NCBI GenBank assembly: GCA_021730785.1
Contig: JAKFWF010000013.1
Location: forward strand, 45,488 to 109,487
Reading direction: 5' to 3'
Length of the DNA stretch: 64,000 nt
Source of the DNA: Hyphomicrobiaceae bacterium
GTDB taxonomy: Bacteria; Pseudomonadota; Alphaproteobacteria; Rhizobiales; Hyphomicrobiaceae
Numbering within the stretch: the stretch's first letter is position 1; each line of letters opens with the position of its first letter. A program made the translations under genes and the position numbers. A model generated the notes under the pieces. It was given only the letters and a program-made list of their open reading frames with translations, ran no database searches and was not told where the DNA came from. Shown here one piece after another: positions 19,531-29,653 of this stretch.

Positions 19531-19667
19531 CGCAGTCTCCGGCATAGCACAACCTGAGACTAGACGGCTTGCGCCGCATACAACAACGGGGAGTGCCATG
19601 GCACTCCCCGGAAAAGTCACCCTGATGCACTCTACCGTTGCACCGCCGTCGAAGCGTCGACGTGTGA

Positions 19668-20003
19668 TCAGAACTTGTGCTTGATGCGGGCGCCGGCCAA
19701 CACGTCGTCCTGGTCGGGCTTGTTTGGCTCAGATCGCTTCGAATTGGGTTCTGCTGCGCCATAGAGCAGTTCGAGACCGAAATCGATCTTCGGTATCACG
19801 CCCAAAGTGCCAAGCCCTGGGATGCGCACGGGCGTACCTTTGGCCACTGGCGGCGCGTCGGGTGCCAGCGGCGCAGTTTGTGACTGCACGGATGACGACT
19901 CCTGCTGACGTGCCGTTGGCGCCTGTTGTTCCTGGAACGCCACGGCCGCGGAGCTGATCGCAACCAGCGCACCCACAGCAGATAGCAACCGAAGGCTGAT
20001 CAT
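19668..20003 (-). CDS. Small exported protein, unknown function
   Basis: A 111-residue protein with a signal sequence (LRLLSAVGALVAISSAAVAF), a low-complexity Gln/Ser/Ala/Pro stretch, and a conserved-looking tail IPGLGTLGVIPKIDFGLELLYG followed by a charged end. I recall similar short exported proteins from Rhizobiales without assigned function. AAGGA upstream supports the ATG at 20003. It stands alone, with more than 130 nt free on each side. Confidence 0.6.
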   Translation of the reverse strand: MISLRLLSAVGALVAISSAAVAFQEQQAPTARQQESSSVQSQTAPLAPDAPPVAKGTPVRIPGLGTLGVIPKIDFGLELLYGAAEPNSKRSEPNKPDQDDVLAGARIKHKF

Positions 20004-20264
20004 TAGGTGATCCTTGAGAGCAATCGTCCTGCCCAGACTCGGACAGTTGTTGGCACTTACGTAACCGCTTCGGTCAAGTTGATCCACAATGCTTAAAGGG
20101 GCGTGAACATTTGCCTGGGCAAGTGTGGTCGCCACGCCATGTGACTGTGATGCAACAATTCTCCCGTGGGCCCACAGTCGCGGGATTAGTCTGGCCTCCT
20201 GAAATTTTGTGCGGTGCAAAAAATTTCGAGTTTGATGGCGGCGACCCGTGCCCTGTCAGAGCCT

Positions 20265-20984
20265 TCAGAGTCGGGGTACCAACCCTGTCAGCTTCCAGTC
20301 GCCGCCGGTGAAGCTCATTTGAGCGGTGATATCGGCATCGGGCGCAGCTGGATCCTTGGCAACGCCGACGTGGAACGAAAAGGGACCAGCAAAGCCGAAC
20401 GACTTGATGTTGGCAACCGAGAATGACCGCTTCGGCGCCGGAGCCGTCGATGCTGGTGCCGACGCTTGTTCGGCAGCGGCTGCCGGTGCGCTGTTTGCGC
20501 TACCGAGGGTGCGTCCAAGCAGACCGCCGAGAACGGCAGTCGAGCCTGCGCCGGCGGCGCCGCCGAGGGATGCCCCCCCGCTCGAGGGCAAACCCCTGCC
20601 GATCTGCTCGCGCATGATGCGCTCCACCGTGTCCTTGACCGGCCCGGCTTCGGAGGCGATGCGGATCATCATCTCCGGCGTCAGCATGGTCTTGAGCGAG
20701 GCCTCGACGATTTTCGGCACCGAATCCTTCTTGAATTGGCCAAGGATCGCACCGGCTGGTCCGAGCTGGCTTTGATAGCGATCGAAACCGTCCGACACCT
20801 TGGTCGTCACGACTGGCCTGATGCTGTCACGCACGCTGTCGAAATCGATCTTGGCGCCAAGTGAGGCTGGATCCTGGTTCTGCAACGCGATGGCGATCTT
20901 CCAGGCGGACCAGATCGGCCACACCACGTAGAAGCCGAGGATCAGCACCACCAGCCCGGCGACCAGCCACAAGCTCCGCTTCAT
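20265..20984 (-). CDS. DUF2939-family membrane-anchored protein
   Basis: A 239-residue protein with one N-terminal membrane anchor (LWLVAGLVVLILGFYVVWPIW). The DUF2939-type pattern follows: AWKIAIALQNQDPASLGAKIDFDSVRDSIRPVVTTKV, a Gly/Ala-rich linker (about residues 150-185), and a second part ending in FSFHVGVAKDP...MSFTGGDWKLTGL. Family function is unknown. GGGGGAG precedes the ATG. The single anchor suggests a periplasmic domain. Confidence 0.82.
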   Translation of the reverse strand: MKRSLWLVAGLVVLILGFYVVWPIWSAWKIAIALQNQDPASLGAKIDFDSVRDSIRPVVTTKVSDGFDRYQSQLGPAGAILGQFKKDSVPKIVEASLKTMLTPEMMIRIASEAGPVKDTVERIMREQIGRGLPSSGGASLGGAAGAGSTAVLGGLLGRTLGSANSAPAAAAEQASAPASTAPAPKRSFSVANIKSFGFAGPFSFHVGVAKDPAAPDADITAQMSFTGGDWKLTGLVPRL

Positions 20985-21372
20985 GATCTCCCCCTGTCCC
21001 AAGATTGAACATTCCCGCGCTGTCCTTAGCATCAGTGGTGCGTGGCGCATATCGGGGATTGCAACCGGGCGCACGAGGGCGGGTTGAAGTGGTCACACGG
21101 CGAGCCAACGCGGCTGGTTTTGGCGAAGCGTGCCGCGCCGTTGACGCTAGCCATGCGCATTTGCGCGGACTATCGTTGCCATCGGTGCGTTCGGCGATAC
21201 GGAACGTCTCAATGTTTCGCTAGTTTGATGCGCCCGGCATTGTAGCAACCGTGCCGCTTGAACACCGTCGCGTGATCGTCTTTTTTGCGAGATAGTCGAC
21301 CAGGAGCCGTGCATTGTTGTGGTGTTTCAACACCAACCGCCACGGCATCCAACAGCAAAGGGAGTGCTTGTC
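20985..21372 (+). other. Intergenic region before the polyamine ABC operon
   Basis: A 388-nt non-coding stretch between divergent genes. The only structure seen is a perfect 7-bp hairpin TGGTGTT-TC-AACACCA (21320-21335) in the probable leader of the solute-binding-protein gene. No operator or RNA family is recognised. Confidence 0.4.
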
Positions 21373-22536
21373 GTGAAGAAAAAGCTCACATCAGGGCAGA
21401 AGACCATGCTGGCCGCGCGCCGCTTCTCCCGCCGTACCTTCGTCAAGTCGAGCCTCGCCGCCGGCGCCATCGCCGCCACCGGCCCCTGGGTCGTCGCCAA
21501 CGCCCAGTCGTCTTCGGGCTCCCTCAGTATCATCAACTGGGATGACGAACTGCCCGATCCGGTGGTGCCGAACTTCGAGAAGGCGACCGGCATCAAGGTC
21601 TCGCTGACGCCGTTCTCGCAGAACGAGGAGCAGATCAACAAGCTGCAGGCGACCAAGGGCGCCGGCTTCGATTTGTGCATGCCGACCCACGATCGCGCAC
21701 CGCAGTTCAAGGACATCGGCGTGCTCGCCGGTCTCGACGAGAGCAAGCTCGCCCTCGACGGCCTGATCCCTTCGCTGCTGGAGCCGGCCCGCAAGGACTG
21801 GACCGAGGGCGGCAAGATCACCTGGGTTCCCCACTGCTGGGGCACGGAAGCCATTTCCTGGCGCAATGACCAGACCAAGATTGATCCGGCAGCGCTGAGC
21901 TACGGCACGCTGTGGAACGACGAGTACAAGGGCAAGGTCCAAGGCCGTCCGCACTCGCTGCTGCTCGGCATGGGGCTGTGGATGGACGGCGCCGGCAAGC
22001 TCGCCACCAACCGCATGCTCGACGCCTTCAAGGACGAAGCGTCGATGAAGAAGATCTACGACGTCCTCCTGAAAGAGGCGATCGCCCGCAAGCCCTGGAT
22101 CAAGCAGTTCTGGGATTCGGCCGACAACACCAAGTCGGGGTTGACCACCAACGGCGTCGTCATCGGCCAGACCTGGGACGGCCCGGCGATCAGCCTCAAG
22201 AAGACCGGTCAGCCGGTCAGCTTCCAGGCGCCGAAGGAAGGTGCCATCGGCTGGATCGACGGTTTCGCTCTGACCAAGGCCGCCAAGAACGTCGAGCAGG
22301 CCTACGCGTTCCTCAAGTTCATCCACTCGAAGGAAGGCTCGGCCGCGGTCGCCGAAGGCTCCGGCTACAACCCGGGCAATAAAGACGCGACGCCGCTGCT
22401 GTCGGAGAAGGCGCGCGCGATCTTCGCCGAAGCCTATCCGGGCGACAGCTTGAAGAAGATGTGGTGGCGCCCGGTCGAGCCGTCCTGGTTCGCCGACCTG
22501 CGCACCCAGTACGCCGAGAAGTTCAAGGCGGCTTGA
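21373..22536 (+). CDS. ABC transporter solute-binding protein, spermidine/putrescine type (Tat-exported)
   Basis: A periplasmic binding protein of about 387 residues of the PotD/PotF class, delivering polyamine-like substrates to the permease encoded downstream. The N terminus carries a twin-arginine signal (SRRTFVKSSLAAGAIAATGPWVVANA), unusual for small-molecule binding proteins and implying folded export. The mature part begins SGSLSIINWDDELPDPVVPNFEKATGIKV. The GTG start at 21373 is supported by AAGGGAG about ten bases upstream. It is the first gene of a four-gene operon and is followed by a strong intercistronic hairpin. Confidence 0.9.
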   Translation: MKKKLTSGQKTMLAARRFSRRTFVKSSLAAGAIAATGPWVVANAQSSSGSLSIINWDDELPDPVVPNFEKATGIKVSLTPFSQNEEQINKLQATKGAGFDLCMPTHDRAPQFKDIGVLAGLDESKLALDGLIPSLLEPARKDWTEGGKITWVPHCWGTEAISWRNDQTKIDPAALSYGTLWNDEYKGKVQGRPHSLLLGMGLWMDGAGKLATNRMLDAFKDEASMKKIYDVLLKEAIARKPWIKQFWDSADNTKSGLTTNGVVIGQTWDGPAISLKKTGQPVSFQAPKEGAIGWIDGFALTKAAKNVEQAYAFLKFIHSKEGSAAVAEGSGYNPGNKDATPLLSEKARAIFAEAYPGDSLKKMWWRPVEPSWFADLRTQYAEKFKAA

Positions 22537-22550
22537 GGTTTTCGCTGCTG

Positions 22551-22586
22551 CGGGTTTCACGCGCCACTTCGGACGCGTGAAACCCG
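22551..22586 (+). repeat. 13-bp intercistronic hairpin after the solute-binding-protein gene
   Basis: The perfect inverted repeat CGGGTTTCACGCG (22551-22563) / CGCGTGAAACCCG (22574-22586) has a 10-nt loop and is followed by a pyrimidine-rich stretch without a T-run. It sits between the binding-protein gene and the ATPase gene, the usual place for a hairpin that stabilises the first message or partly terminates transcription. Confidence 0.8.
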
Positions 22587-22661
22587 TCTCTTTCTCGTCG
22601 TCGCCGCGCGAAGCTCGCAAAATCCGAATGCAATAGCGAACAGGTTTGTGGGCAGCGAAAC

Positions 22662-23741
22662 ATGAGCGCCGACGTCGACCTCGACAATGTGAGCATCCGG
22701 TTCGGCGAGTTCACGGCCGTCAAGAACGCCACCCTCAAGATCAAGGGTGGCGAGTTCTTCTCGATCCTCGGGCCCTCGGGCTGCGGCAAGACCACGCTGC
22801 TGCGCGCCGTTTCAGGCTTCCTCGATCCATCCGAGGGTGAGATCCGCATCGGCGCCAAGTCGATGGTCGGCATCGGCCCGAACAAGCGACCGACCGCGCT
22901 CATCTTCCAGAACCTCGCGCTGTTTCCCTTGATGACGGTGGCCGAGAACATCGGCTACGGCTTGCGCGTGCGCGGCGTGTCGCGCGCCGATCGCGACCGC
23001 AAAGTTGCCGAACTGCTCAAGCTCGTGGCGCTGCCCGACCAGGGCCACAAGCGCATATCTGAACTCTCGGGTGGGCAAAAACAGCGCGTCGCAATTGCCC
23101 GAGCACTCGCCGTCGAGCCGCAAGTGCTCCTGCTCGACGAACCGCTGTCCGCGCTCGATCTGCGCCTGCGCCAGCACATGCGCAACGAGTTGCGAGCGAT
23201 CCAGCAACGCGTCGGCATCACCTTTATTTACATCACCCACGACCAGGGCGAGGCGCTGACCATGAGCGACCGCGTCGCCGTCATGAACACCGGGGTGATC
23301 GAACAGGTCGGCGATGGCCGCAGCGTCTACGACGACCCGCGCACGCGCTTCGTCGCCTCGTTCGTTGGCGAGAACAATGGCTTTGACGGTACGGTGGTTT
23401 CGACGGATGCCGTGCATGCCGTGATCGACACCAGCGTCGGCCGCCTCACCGGCCGCCGGTCGGAAGGGCTCGGACCAGGAGTGAAGGCGACGATTTTCAT
23501 CCGCCCCGAAGCGTTCCGGATCGTCAACGGGGCGGACAAGGCGCAGATCGAGGCGACCGTCACCGCCCAGGCCTTCGAGGGCAACGCGACGCAGCTGTTC
23601 CTGAAAGGCACTGGCGACAAGGCGATCACCATTCTGTTGTCGCGGCGCGAAGATGCAGGCGACGTCGCCGTGGGCAGGACGGTCGGCATCACCTATACGG
23701 CGAAGGACGCCGTGATCTTGCCGGCGGAGGCGGCTCCATGA
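22662..23741 (+). CDS. ABC transporter ATP-binding protein, PotA type
   Basis: A 359-residue ATPase energising polyamine-type uptake. It shows Walker A GPSGCGKTT, the Q-loop FQNLALFP, the signature LSGGQKQRVAIARAL, Walker B VLLLDEPLSALD and the H-loop THDQ. The C-terminal TOBE-like domain (about residues 245-355, VKATIFIRPEAFRI...) is typical of PotA/MalK-type subunits. The stop overlaps the permease start in ATGA. Confidence 0.93.
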   Translation: MSADVDLDNVSIRFGEFTAVKNATLKIKGGEFFSILGPSGCGKTTLLRAVSGFLDPSEGEIRIGAKSMVGIGPNKRPTALIFQNLALFPLMTVAENIGYGLRVRGVSRADRDRKVAELLKLVALPDQGHKRISELSGGQKQRVAIARALAVEPQVLLLDEPLSALDLRLRQHMRNELRAIQQRVGITFIYITHDQGEALTMSDRVAVMNTGVIEQVGDGRSVYDDPRTRFVASFVGENNGFDGTVVSTDAVHAVIDTSVGRLTGRRSEGLGPGVKATIFIRPEAFRIVNGADKAQIEATVTAQAFEGNATQLFLKGTGDKAITILLSRREDAGDVAVGRTVGITYTAKDAVILPAEAAP

Positions 23742-24754
23742 AACCGCTGAGTGCTGCCCTCATCTTCGGACTGCCGATCGTGGTTCTCTGCGCGTTTATT
23801 GCCATGGCGCTCATCGATGCGCGCCGGCACATGGGACCAGGGACGCCGTCTTTCATCCAGCGCAACGGCTGGCCGGTATCGATCTACCTGATCGCAGCCG
23901 TCGGGATCTGGATGTTTGTCCTGATCGTGTTCCCGCAGCTCTACATGGTCGACTATTCGTTCCACCCCAAGCTGCCGCCGGCGGCACGCGGCGGGGAGCG
24001 CGATGTCTACACGCTGGGCAACTACCGGTATTTCCTATTCGGATCGAGTACGTCGTCCGACAGTTGGAACACCACGCACCTCACCGCGTTCTGGACGACG
24101 ATTGTGACGAGCGCACTCATCACGCTGCTCAACTTCGCGATCTGCTATCCGCTGGCCTATTTCTTAGCGCAGGTGGCCAAGCCCGGCGCCGTGCGCCTCA
24201 TCATGCTGCTGCTGATCATCCCTTACTGGGTGAACGAATTGCTGCGCGCGTTCGCCTTCGGCATTCTGTTCGGCACCGGCGGCCTGCTCAACAAGCTGCT
24301 GCTGGCGGCGGGCATCTTGTCCGTGCCGATCGATTTCATCGGCCGCGACATCGCGCTCTATGCAGGCCTCACCTACGCTTACCTGCTGCTGATGATGTTC
24401 CCGCTGTACAATGCCATCGAGGCGCTGGACCGCAATCAGGTGGAAGCGGCTCGCGACCTCGGCGCGCCGTGGTGGCTCATCCACTTGAACGTCGTGATGC
24501 CGTTCGCCAAGCCCGGCATTGCGTCGGGCTGTACGCTCGTCTTCATGCTGTCGGCGGGAGCGCTGGCGGCGCCCCTGGTGCTCGGCGGACCCAAGACGCT
24601 GTGGTTCACGCCGATCGTCTACGACCGCTTCTACCAGGCCTTCAACTGGAACCAGGGCTCGGCCTACGCCATCATCCTGATGCTTGCGTGCGTCGCTTTC
24701 GTGCTGCTCGTCATGCGCCTGTTCAAAGTGAGCTTTACGGAGATCGCGCGATGA
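23738..24754 (+). CDS. ABC transporter permease, PotB type
   Basis: A 338-residue inner-membrane permease with an extra N-terminal membrane segment, then six core segments. The EAA-type coupling loop is EALDRNQVEAARDLGAPWWLIHLNVVMPFAKPGI, which contacts the ATPase. The NTTHLTAFWTTIVTSALITLLNFAICYPLAYF segment is typical of PotB. It overlaps both neighbours by 4 nt, so the operon is translationally coupled. Confidence 0.92.
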   Translation: MKPLSAALIFGLPIVVLCAFIAMALIDARRHMGPGTPSFIQRNGWPVSIYLIAAVGIWMFVLIVFPQLYMVDYSFHPKLPPAARGGERDVYTLGNYRYFLFGSSTSSDSWNTTHLTAFWTTIVTSALITLLNFAICYPLAYFLAQVAKPGAVRLIMLLLIIPYWVNELLRAFAFGILFGTGGLLNKLLLAAGILSVPIDFIGRDIALYAGLTYAYLLLMMFPLYNAIEALDRNQVEAARDLGAPWWLIHLNVVMPFAKPGIASGCTLVFMLSAGALAAPLVLGGPKTLWFTPIVYDRFYQAFNWNQGSAYAIILMLACVAFVLLVMRLFKVSFTEIAR

Positions 24755-25629
24755 CGTCGGCTGCGATCTGGCGCGCGATGATGGGGTTCTACATCGCCCT
24801 GTTCTTCCTGTTCCTGTTCGGCCCGCTGATCGTGATGGGATTGTCGGCGTTCAACACGTCGCAATACCCGCAGGCATTCCCCATCGAGGGGCTGACCTTG
24901 CGCTGGTTCGGTGTGCTCTATGGCGATCGTGGCCTGATGGAAGGATTACGCAACAGCGTGCTGATCGGCATCCTGGTGGTGGCACTCTCCGTGCCGCTCG
25001 GGCTCGCCGGTGCCCTCGTGATGACGCAGATGTATAGCCGCGCCCGCTCGCTCTACTATCTGGTGGTGGTGTCGCCGGTGCTGACGCCGGGCGTCATCCT
25101 CGGCATCTCGACGGTGATCTTCTGGGCCGATGTCGCGGAATGGACGGGGGTCGACAGCGTCTATAACGGCATCTTTCTCGCGACGCTCGGCCAGTCGACC
25201 TACATCTCGGCCTACTGCATGCTGATCTTTTTGTCGCGGCTGCAGCGTTACGACCGGGCGCAAGAAGAGGCCGCCCTCGATCTTGGTGCTTCGCCGACGC
25301 AAGTATTCGCGCATATCCTGATCCCCTACCTGTGGCCGGCGATCGTCTCGGCGGTGGTGATCGCGTTCCTGTCGTCGTTCGAGAATTACAACACCACGAC
25401 CTTTGCAATCCTGGCCGACAAGACCCTAACCACCGTGCTCGCCGGTCGCATGCGCCAGGGCACGACGCCGGCGATCAGCGCGCTCGCGGTCGTGATCATC
25501 GTGGTGTCGATTGTGGGTGCAATCGCGTTCGAACTGGTACGCCGCGCAGAAGCCAATCGCGAGGATGCGCGCAAACGCGCCGCGGACGCTGCCGAACGAG
25601 CGGAAATGAGCGTTGTTGCGGCAGCCTGA
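24751..25629 (+). CDS. ABC transporter permease, PotC type
   Basis: A 292-residue permease with six membrane segments and the coupling loop AQEEAALDLGASPTQVFAHILIPYLWPAI; it is the heterodimer partner of the PotB-like protein. SFENYNTTTFAILADKTLTTVLAGRMRQGTTPAISALAVVII is characteristic of PotC. The tail is a charged helix rich in Glu, Arg and Ala (VRRAEANREDARKRAADAAERAEM), slightly longer than usual. It ends 3 nt from the convergent ureG stop. Confidence 0.92.
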   Translation: MTSAAIWRAMMGFYIALFFLFLFGPLIVMGLSAFNTSQYPQAFPIEGLTLRWFGVLYGDRGLMEGLRNSVLIGILVVALSVPLGLAGALVMTQMYSRARSLYYLVVVSPVLTPGVILGISTVIFWADVAEWTGVDSVYNGIFLATLGQSTYISAYCMLIFLSRLQRYDRAQEEAALDLGASPTQVFAHILIPYLWPAIVSAVVIAFLSSFENYNTTTFAILADKTLTTVLAGRMRQGTTPAISALAVVIIVVSIVGAIAFELVRRAEANREDARKRAADAAERAEMSVVAAA

Positions 25630-25632
25630 ACC

Positions 25633-26256
25633 TTACCTCGACAACCCGCCTGCCTGCTCGATGAAGGCTGCCACTTCGGCGACGCCGGTGCCGGCCCGGA
25701 TGTTCGTGAACACCACCGGAAGCGCGCCCCGCTGGCGTTTGGCGTCCGACGCCATGATGTCGAGGTTGGCGCCGACGTGGGGCGCAAGATCGGTCTTGTT
25801 GATGATCAGCAGGTCCGAGCGCGTGATGCCGGGGCCGCCCTTGCGCGGGATCTTTTCACCCTGCGCCACGTCGATGACATACAACGTGAGGTCGGCCAGT
25901 TCCGGCGAAAAGGTGGCCGCGAGATTATCGCCCCCAGACTCCAGCAGGATGATTTCGACCTTCGGGAACTTCACCGTCATATCGGCGATTGCCGCTAGGT
26001 TGATCGAGCAGTCCTCGCGGATCGCCGTGTGCGGGCAGCCGCCCGTCTCGACGCCCAAAATCCGCTCCGCTGGCAGCGCGCCGGAGCGAGTGAGGATCTC
26101 CGCATCCTCCTTGGTGTAGATGTCGTTGGTGAGGGCGACGATGTCGTAGCGGCCATGGAGCCTGCGGCACAACGCTTCCATCAGCGAGGTCTTGCCGGAG
26201 CCGACCGGGCCGCCGATGCCGACGCGTAAGGGGCCGTTGTGGGGGCGGAGTGTCAT
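25633..26256 (-). CDS. ureG: Urease accessory GTPase UreG
   Basis: A 207-residue SIMIBI-class GTPase driving nickel insertion into urease with UreD and UreF. It shows the P-loop [11 protein letters not shown], the metal-binding region [18 protein letters not shown] (CPH motif), [19 protein letters not shown], and the guanine-specificity motif NKTDL. Its ATG overlaps the ureF stop (ATGA). It is the last gene of the urease cluster. Confidence 0.96.
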   Translation of the reverse strand: MTLRPHNGPLRVGIGGPVGSGKTSLMEALCRRLHGRYDIVALTNDIYTKEDAEILTRSGALPAERILGVETGGCPHTAIREDCSINLAAIADMTVKFPKVEIILLESGGDNLAATFSPELADLTLYVIDVAQGEKIPRKGGPGITRSDLLIINKTDLAPHVGANLDIMASDAKRQRGALPVVFTNIRAGTGVAEVAAFIEQAGGLSR

Positions 26257-26954
26257 GTGCGAAAGAGCCTTGCCGCTTGGGTTTCGTGGCGCATCGATGC
26301 GATATCCGAGCGGAACGCGCAACCTCCCACGTCATCGAGGGTCGCGTGGGCAGCGAACGCCGATAGCACTCGGATCGCCGGCAGTGCTTCCATGATCAGG
26401 CGCTGGGCCGGGGTCTGGCTGGTGATGCCGAGACGGATCGCGGCCGAGGTCAGGTTCGAGATGAGCGCCATCAGGTAGGCATCGAGCGTGGCGCCCAAGT
26501 CCTGGTCGTGCGCGGCAGCTGCCATGCCGACCGCGACGGGGTAGGCGATGACGCCGGAGATCGCTGCATCCAGCCGATCGAGGGCCGGTGTGCGCCAGGA
26601 CGCGCGGATGGCAATGCGGAAGGCGTCGCCCTGGGCGGTTGTCTCGATGTACCGCTCGCGACTGCCAGCCAATGCTAGCGCGAGGTCGTTGACATCGAAC
26701 AGCGCGGCGACATCGTCGTTGCGCGCTGCGCGCCAGGCCGCACTCAGAATGATCGCATCGTTACGGGGTGCACCGGTGCCGAGCAGTGCATGCAGCCAGC
26801 CCTGCAGCGCGTCTGGGCCAGGCAAGTCACCGGCGTGCGCTGCCCATTCGAGCGCATGACTGTAAGCGAAGCTGCCGACAGGGAACGCCGGCGACAGCCA
26901 GATCATCAGCGGCAGCGTGGGTAACGCCGTGTACGCGGAATTGGTCGGCGTCAC
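26253..26954 (-). CDS. ureF: Urease accessory protein UreF
   Basis: A helical chaperone of about 233 residues that joins UreD and UreG in the urease activation complex. The N-terminal [25 protein letters not shown] is the family signature. I chose the GTG at 26954, which overlaps the ureE stop in GTGA; an in-frame GTG at 26978 would lie inside ureE. It is coupled to ureG downstream. Confidence 0.92.
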   Translation of the reverse strand: MTPTNSAYTALPTLPLMIWLSPAFPVGSFAYSHALEWAAHAGDLPGPDALQGWLHALLGTGAPRNDAIILSAAWRAARNDDVAALFDVNDLALALAGSRERYIETTAQGDAFRIAIRASWRTPALDRLDAAISGVIAYPVAVGMAAAAHDQDLGATLDAYLMALISNLTSAAIRLGITSQTPAQRLIMEALPAIRVLSAFAAHATLDDVGGCAFRSDIASMRHETQAARLFRT

Positions 26955-27487
26955 GGCGTGCCTTCTTTCGGGCTCCACACCGGCGCTGGGCGTTTTGGGC
27001 GGACCGCATCCACATGCTCATCGTCGCCATGGTGATGGTGGTGCCCACCACCATAGGCACCGCCTTCGGGGTTGAAGGGCGCTTCGATGGGGACGACGCT
27101 GGCGCCGAGGCCCCGCACCATATCCTCGATTACGTGGTCGCGGCGGATGACGAGGCGATCGCCGTCGAGCATGGTCGGCAAGTGGCGGTTGCCCAGATGC
27201 CAGGCGACACGGACGAGATGGCGCAGATCATCACAGCGGATTTCGGCGAGCGGCTCGGGCGCGGCAACGACCTCGATGTGCCGGCCATCTTCAAGCACCA
27301 GCCGGTCGCCCTGGCGCAGCCGGTGCGCCTTTTCCAAGTCGAGCAGGAATTCTAGTCCGATGTCGGTGCGCATGACGATGCGGCGTCGGTGCCGGTTGTC
27401 GAAATCGAGGATGACACGGCCGGCCGGGGACGTGGGACTGCTTCCGGCGAGCGATACGGACGTGGCGCGCAGCAATGGCTGGTTCAT
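26951..27487 (-). CDS. ureE: Urease accessory nickel chaperone UreE
   Basis: A 178-residue metallochaperone supplying Ni2+ to the UreDFG complex. It shows the substrate-binding N-terminal domain, the metal-binding domain ([24 protein letters not shown]) and a His-rich tail, [13 protein letters not shown], that can store nickel. It follows ureC by 20 nt and overlaps ureF. Confidence 0.95.
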   Translation of the reverse strand: MNQPLLRATSVSLAGSSPTSPAGRVILDFDNRHRRRIVMRTDIGLEFLLDLEKAHRLRQGDRLVLEDGRHIEVVAAPEPLAEIRCDDLRHLVRVAWHLGNRHLPTMLDGDRLVIRRDHVIEDMVRGLGASVVPIEAPFNPEGGAYGGGHHHHHGDDEHVDAVRPKRPAPVWSPKEGTP

Positions 27488-27507
27488 CGATAGGTCCCGG
27501 CTGCCGT

Positions 27508-29223
27508 TCAAAACATGAAATACCGCTGTGCCAGCGGCAGTTCCTTCGCCGGTTCGCAGACCAGCAGCTCGCCGTCCGCCTCGACCCGATAGGTCTCGGG
27601 GTCGATCCTGATGTCGGGCGTGGCGTCGTTGTGGATCATGCTCTTCTTCGAGATACCGCCGCGCGTGTTCTCGACTGCCACCAGCCGCTTGTGGGTGCCG
27701 ATGCGCCTGGCCAACTTGCCATCGATCGCCGCCTGCGAGGTGAATACAACCGAAGTCGCGGTCACTGCCCGGCCAAAGGCTGCGAACATCGGACGGTAGT
27801 GTACGGGCTGCGGCGTCGGGATCGACGCGTTGGGATCGCCCATGGGGGCTGCGATGATCATGCCACCCTTGATGATCATGGCTGGCTTGGTGCCAAAGAA
27901 GGCCGGCGACCACAGCACCAGATCGGCCATCTTGCCGGCTTCCACCGAGCCGATGTGCTTCGACACACCGTGCGCGATCGCCGGGTTGATCGTATATTTC
28001 GCCACATAGCGCTTGACGCGGAAATTGTCGTTGCCTTTGCCCTTGTCGGCGCCCAGCGCCCCGCGCTGCACCTTCATCTTGTGCGCCGTCTGCCAGGTGC
28101 GGGTGACAACTTCGCCGATGCGGCCCATGGCCTGGCTGTCCGACGACATCATGGAGAGCGCGCCCATGTCGTGCAGGATATCCTCCGCCGCAATCGTCTC
28201 TTTGCGGATGCGGCTTTCGGCGAAGGCCAGGTCCTCCGGGATCGCTGGATCCAGGTGGTGACACACCATCAGCATGTCGAGGTGCTCGTCGAGTGTGTTG
28301 ACCGTGAAGGGCCGCGTCGGGTTGGTCGACGACGGCAGCACGTTGGATAAACCAGCAATTTTCATGATGTCCGGCGCATGCCCGCCGCCTGCGCCCTCCG
28401 TGTGGAAGGCGTGGATGGTGCGGCCCTTGAACGCCTTGATCGTGTCCTCGACGAAGCCGCTTTCATTCAGCGTGTCCGAGTGCAGCATGGCCTGGACATC
28501 GTACTCGTCGGCCACCGAGAGGCAGGTGTCGATCGCTGCCGGCGTTGTCCCCCAGTCCTCGTGCAACTTCAAAGCGCAGGCCCCCGCCTTGACCATCTCG
28601 ACCAGGGCCGCAGGCTTCGATGCGTTGCCCTTGCCGGAAATGCCGAGATTGACCGGGAACGCGTCGAACGACTTGATCATGTGCTCGATCGCCCAGGGGC
28701 CGGGCGTGCAGGTGGTGGCACTGGTGCCGGCCGAGGGACCGGTGCCGCCGCCCAGCAGCGACGTGACGCCCGACATCAACGCATCCTCGATCTGCTGCGG
28801 GCAGATGAAGTGGATGTGGCTGTCGAAACCGCCGGCAGTGAGGATCTTGCCCTCGCCCGCGATCACGTCGGTGCCGGGCCCGATGACGATGTCGACGTTC
28901 GGCTGGATGTCCGGGTTGCCGGCCTTGCCGATTTTGTGGATCAGCCCGGCCTTGATGCCGACGTCGCACTTGACGATGCCCCAGTAGTCGAGAACAAGCA
29001 CGTTGGTGATGACGCAGTCGACGGCGCCCTTGGCGTTGGTGACCTGGCTTTGGCCCATGCCGTCGCGGATCACCTTGCCACCTCCGAACTTCACCTCCTC
29101 ACCGTAGGTCGTGAAATCGCGCTCGACTTCGATGACGAGTTCAGTGTCGGCGAGGCGTACCCTGTCGCCAGTCGTCGGCCCGAACATATCGGCGTAGGCT
29201 TGGCGGGAGAGGGTGCGGGTCAT
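27508..29223 (-). CDS. ureC: Urease subunit alpha
   Basis: The 571-residue catalytic subunit hydrolysing urea to ammonia and carbamate with two nickel ions. It shows [14 protein letters not shown] (His ligands), [11 protein letters not shown] (the carbamylated bridging Lys), [31 protein letters not shown], and MVCHHLDP, the mobile-flap His region. Length and N terminus ([19 protein letters not shown]) are canonical. In contrast to most clusters, it is not directly behind ureB: an RNA ligase gene and an opposite-strand toxin-antitoxin remnant lie between, so it may need its own promoter in 29224-29422. Confidence 0.97.
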   Translation of the reverse strand: MTRTLSRQAYADMFGPTTGDRVRLADTELVIEVERDFTTYGEEVKFGGGKVIRDGMGQSQVTNAKGAVDCVITNVLVLDYWGIVKCDVGIKAGLIHKIGKAGNPDIQPNVDIVIGPGTDVIAGEGKILTAGGFDSHIHFICPQQIEDALMSGVTSLLGGGTGPSAGTSATTCTPGPWAIEHMIKSFDAFPVNLGISGKGNASKPAALVEMVKAGACALKLHEDWGTTPAAIDTCLSVADEYDVQAMLHSDTLNESGFVEDTIKAFKGRTIHAFHTEGAGGGHAPDIMKIAGLSNVLPSSTNPTRPFTVNTLDEHLDMLMVCHHLDPAIPEDLAFAESRIRKETIAAEDILHDMGALSMMSSDSQAMGRIGEVVTRTWQTAHKMKVQRGALGADKGKGNDNFRVKRYVAKYTINPAIAHGVSKHIGSVEAGKMADLVLWSPAFFGTKPAMIIKGGMIIAAPMGDPNASIPTPQPVHYRPMFAAFGRAVTATSVVFTSQAAIDGKLARRIGTHKRLVAVENTRGGISKKSMIHNDATPDIRIDPETYRVEADGELLVCEPAKELPLAQRYFMF

Positions 29224-29422
29224 GAGGTTTCCGGGCTGGGCAGTCGAGTCTTGTCGGGGCTGGGGTTAAGGCTATTGTTTCGCGCGAAGCATGTAAACGT
29301 GCACGCGCAGCGCGGTGCCCCTCCGACCCAATCGCCGATCTGGATCGGGCATTCTTTGGGCATGATATCGAAGACCCAACATGTTATGATGGACTGGTCC
29401 ATAATCGACCCGAACTGCGCCC

Positions 29423-29653
29423 ATGACCACCAACCATCCCCGTATCAAGTCCGATCCAAAGATCATGTTCGGCAAGCCGGTGATCCGTGGCACCAGGATT
29501 ACCGTGGAGCATATCCTGCGGTGTTTTGCGGCCGGCGAGACAGTGGAGGAGATCATCGAGAACTATCCGCCGCTGACGGAAGTGGACGTCCGTGCGGCTC
29601 AGGCGTTCGCTGCCGACCATCTGGCCTGCGAGCAGATTTTTGCAGCTGAATGA
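29423..29653 (+). CDS. DUF433-family antitoxin-like protein
   Basis: A 76-residue protein matching the DUF433 pattern (RIKSDPKIMFGKPVIRGTRITVEHILRCFAAGETVEEIIENYPPLTEVDVRAAQAFAADH), a small helical DNA-binding domain usually encoded before a DUF5615 PIN-like toxin. TTATGAT about 40 nt upstream is a possible -10 element. Its expected toxin partner is present only in part. The pair is inserted within the urease cluster on the opposite strand. Confidence 0.85.
   Translation: MTTNHPRIKSDPKIMFGKPVIRGTRITVEHILRCFAAGETVEEIIENYPPLTEVDVRAAQAFAADHLACEQIFAAE

Noticed and set aside
17903..19762. A single 619-codon minus-strand protein
   Set aside because: Only the last 306 codons are protein-like (signal peptide plus hydrolase); the upstream part is antisense-frame sequence inside pcs, which is clearly coding in another frame.
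29592..29648. N-terminal extension of the DUF5615 fragment
   Set aside because: The upstream residues (MRLRRSLPTIWPASRF) are an out-of-frame reading of the antitoxin gene and do not resemble a toxin N terminus.
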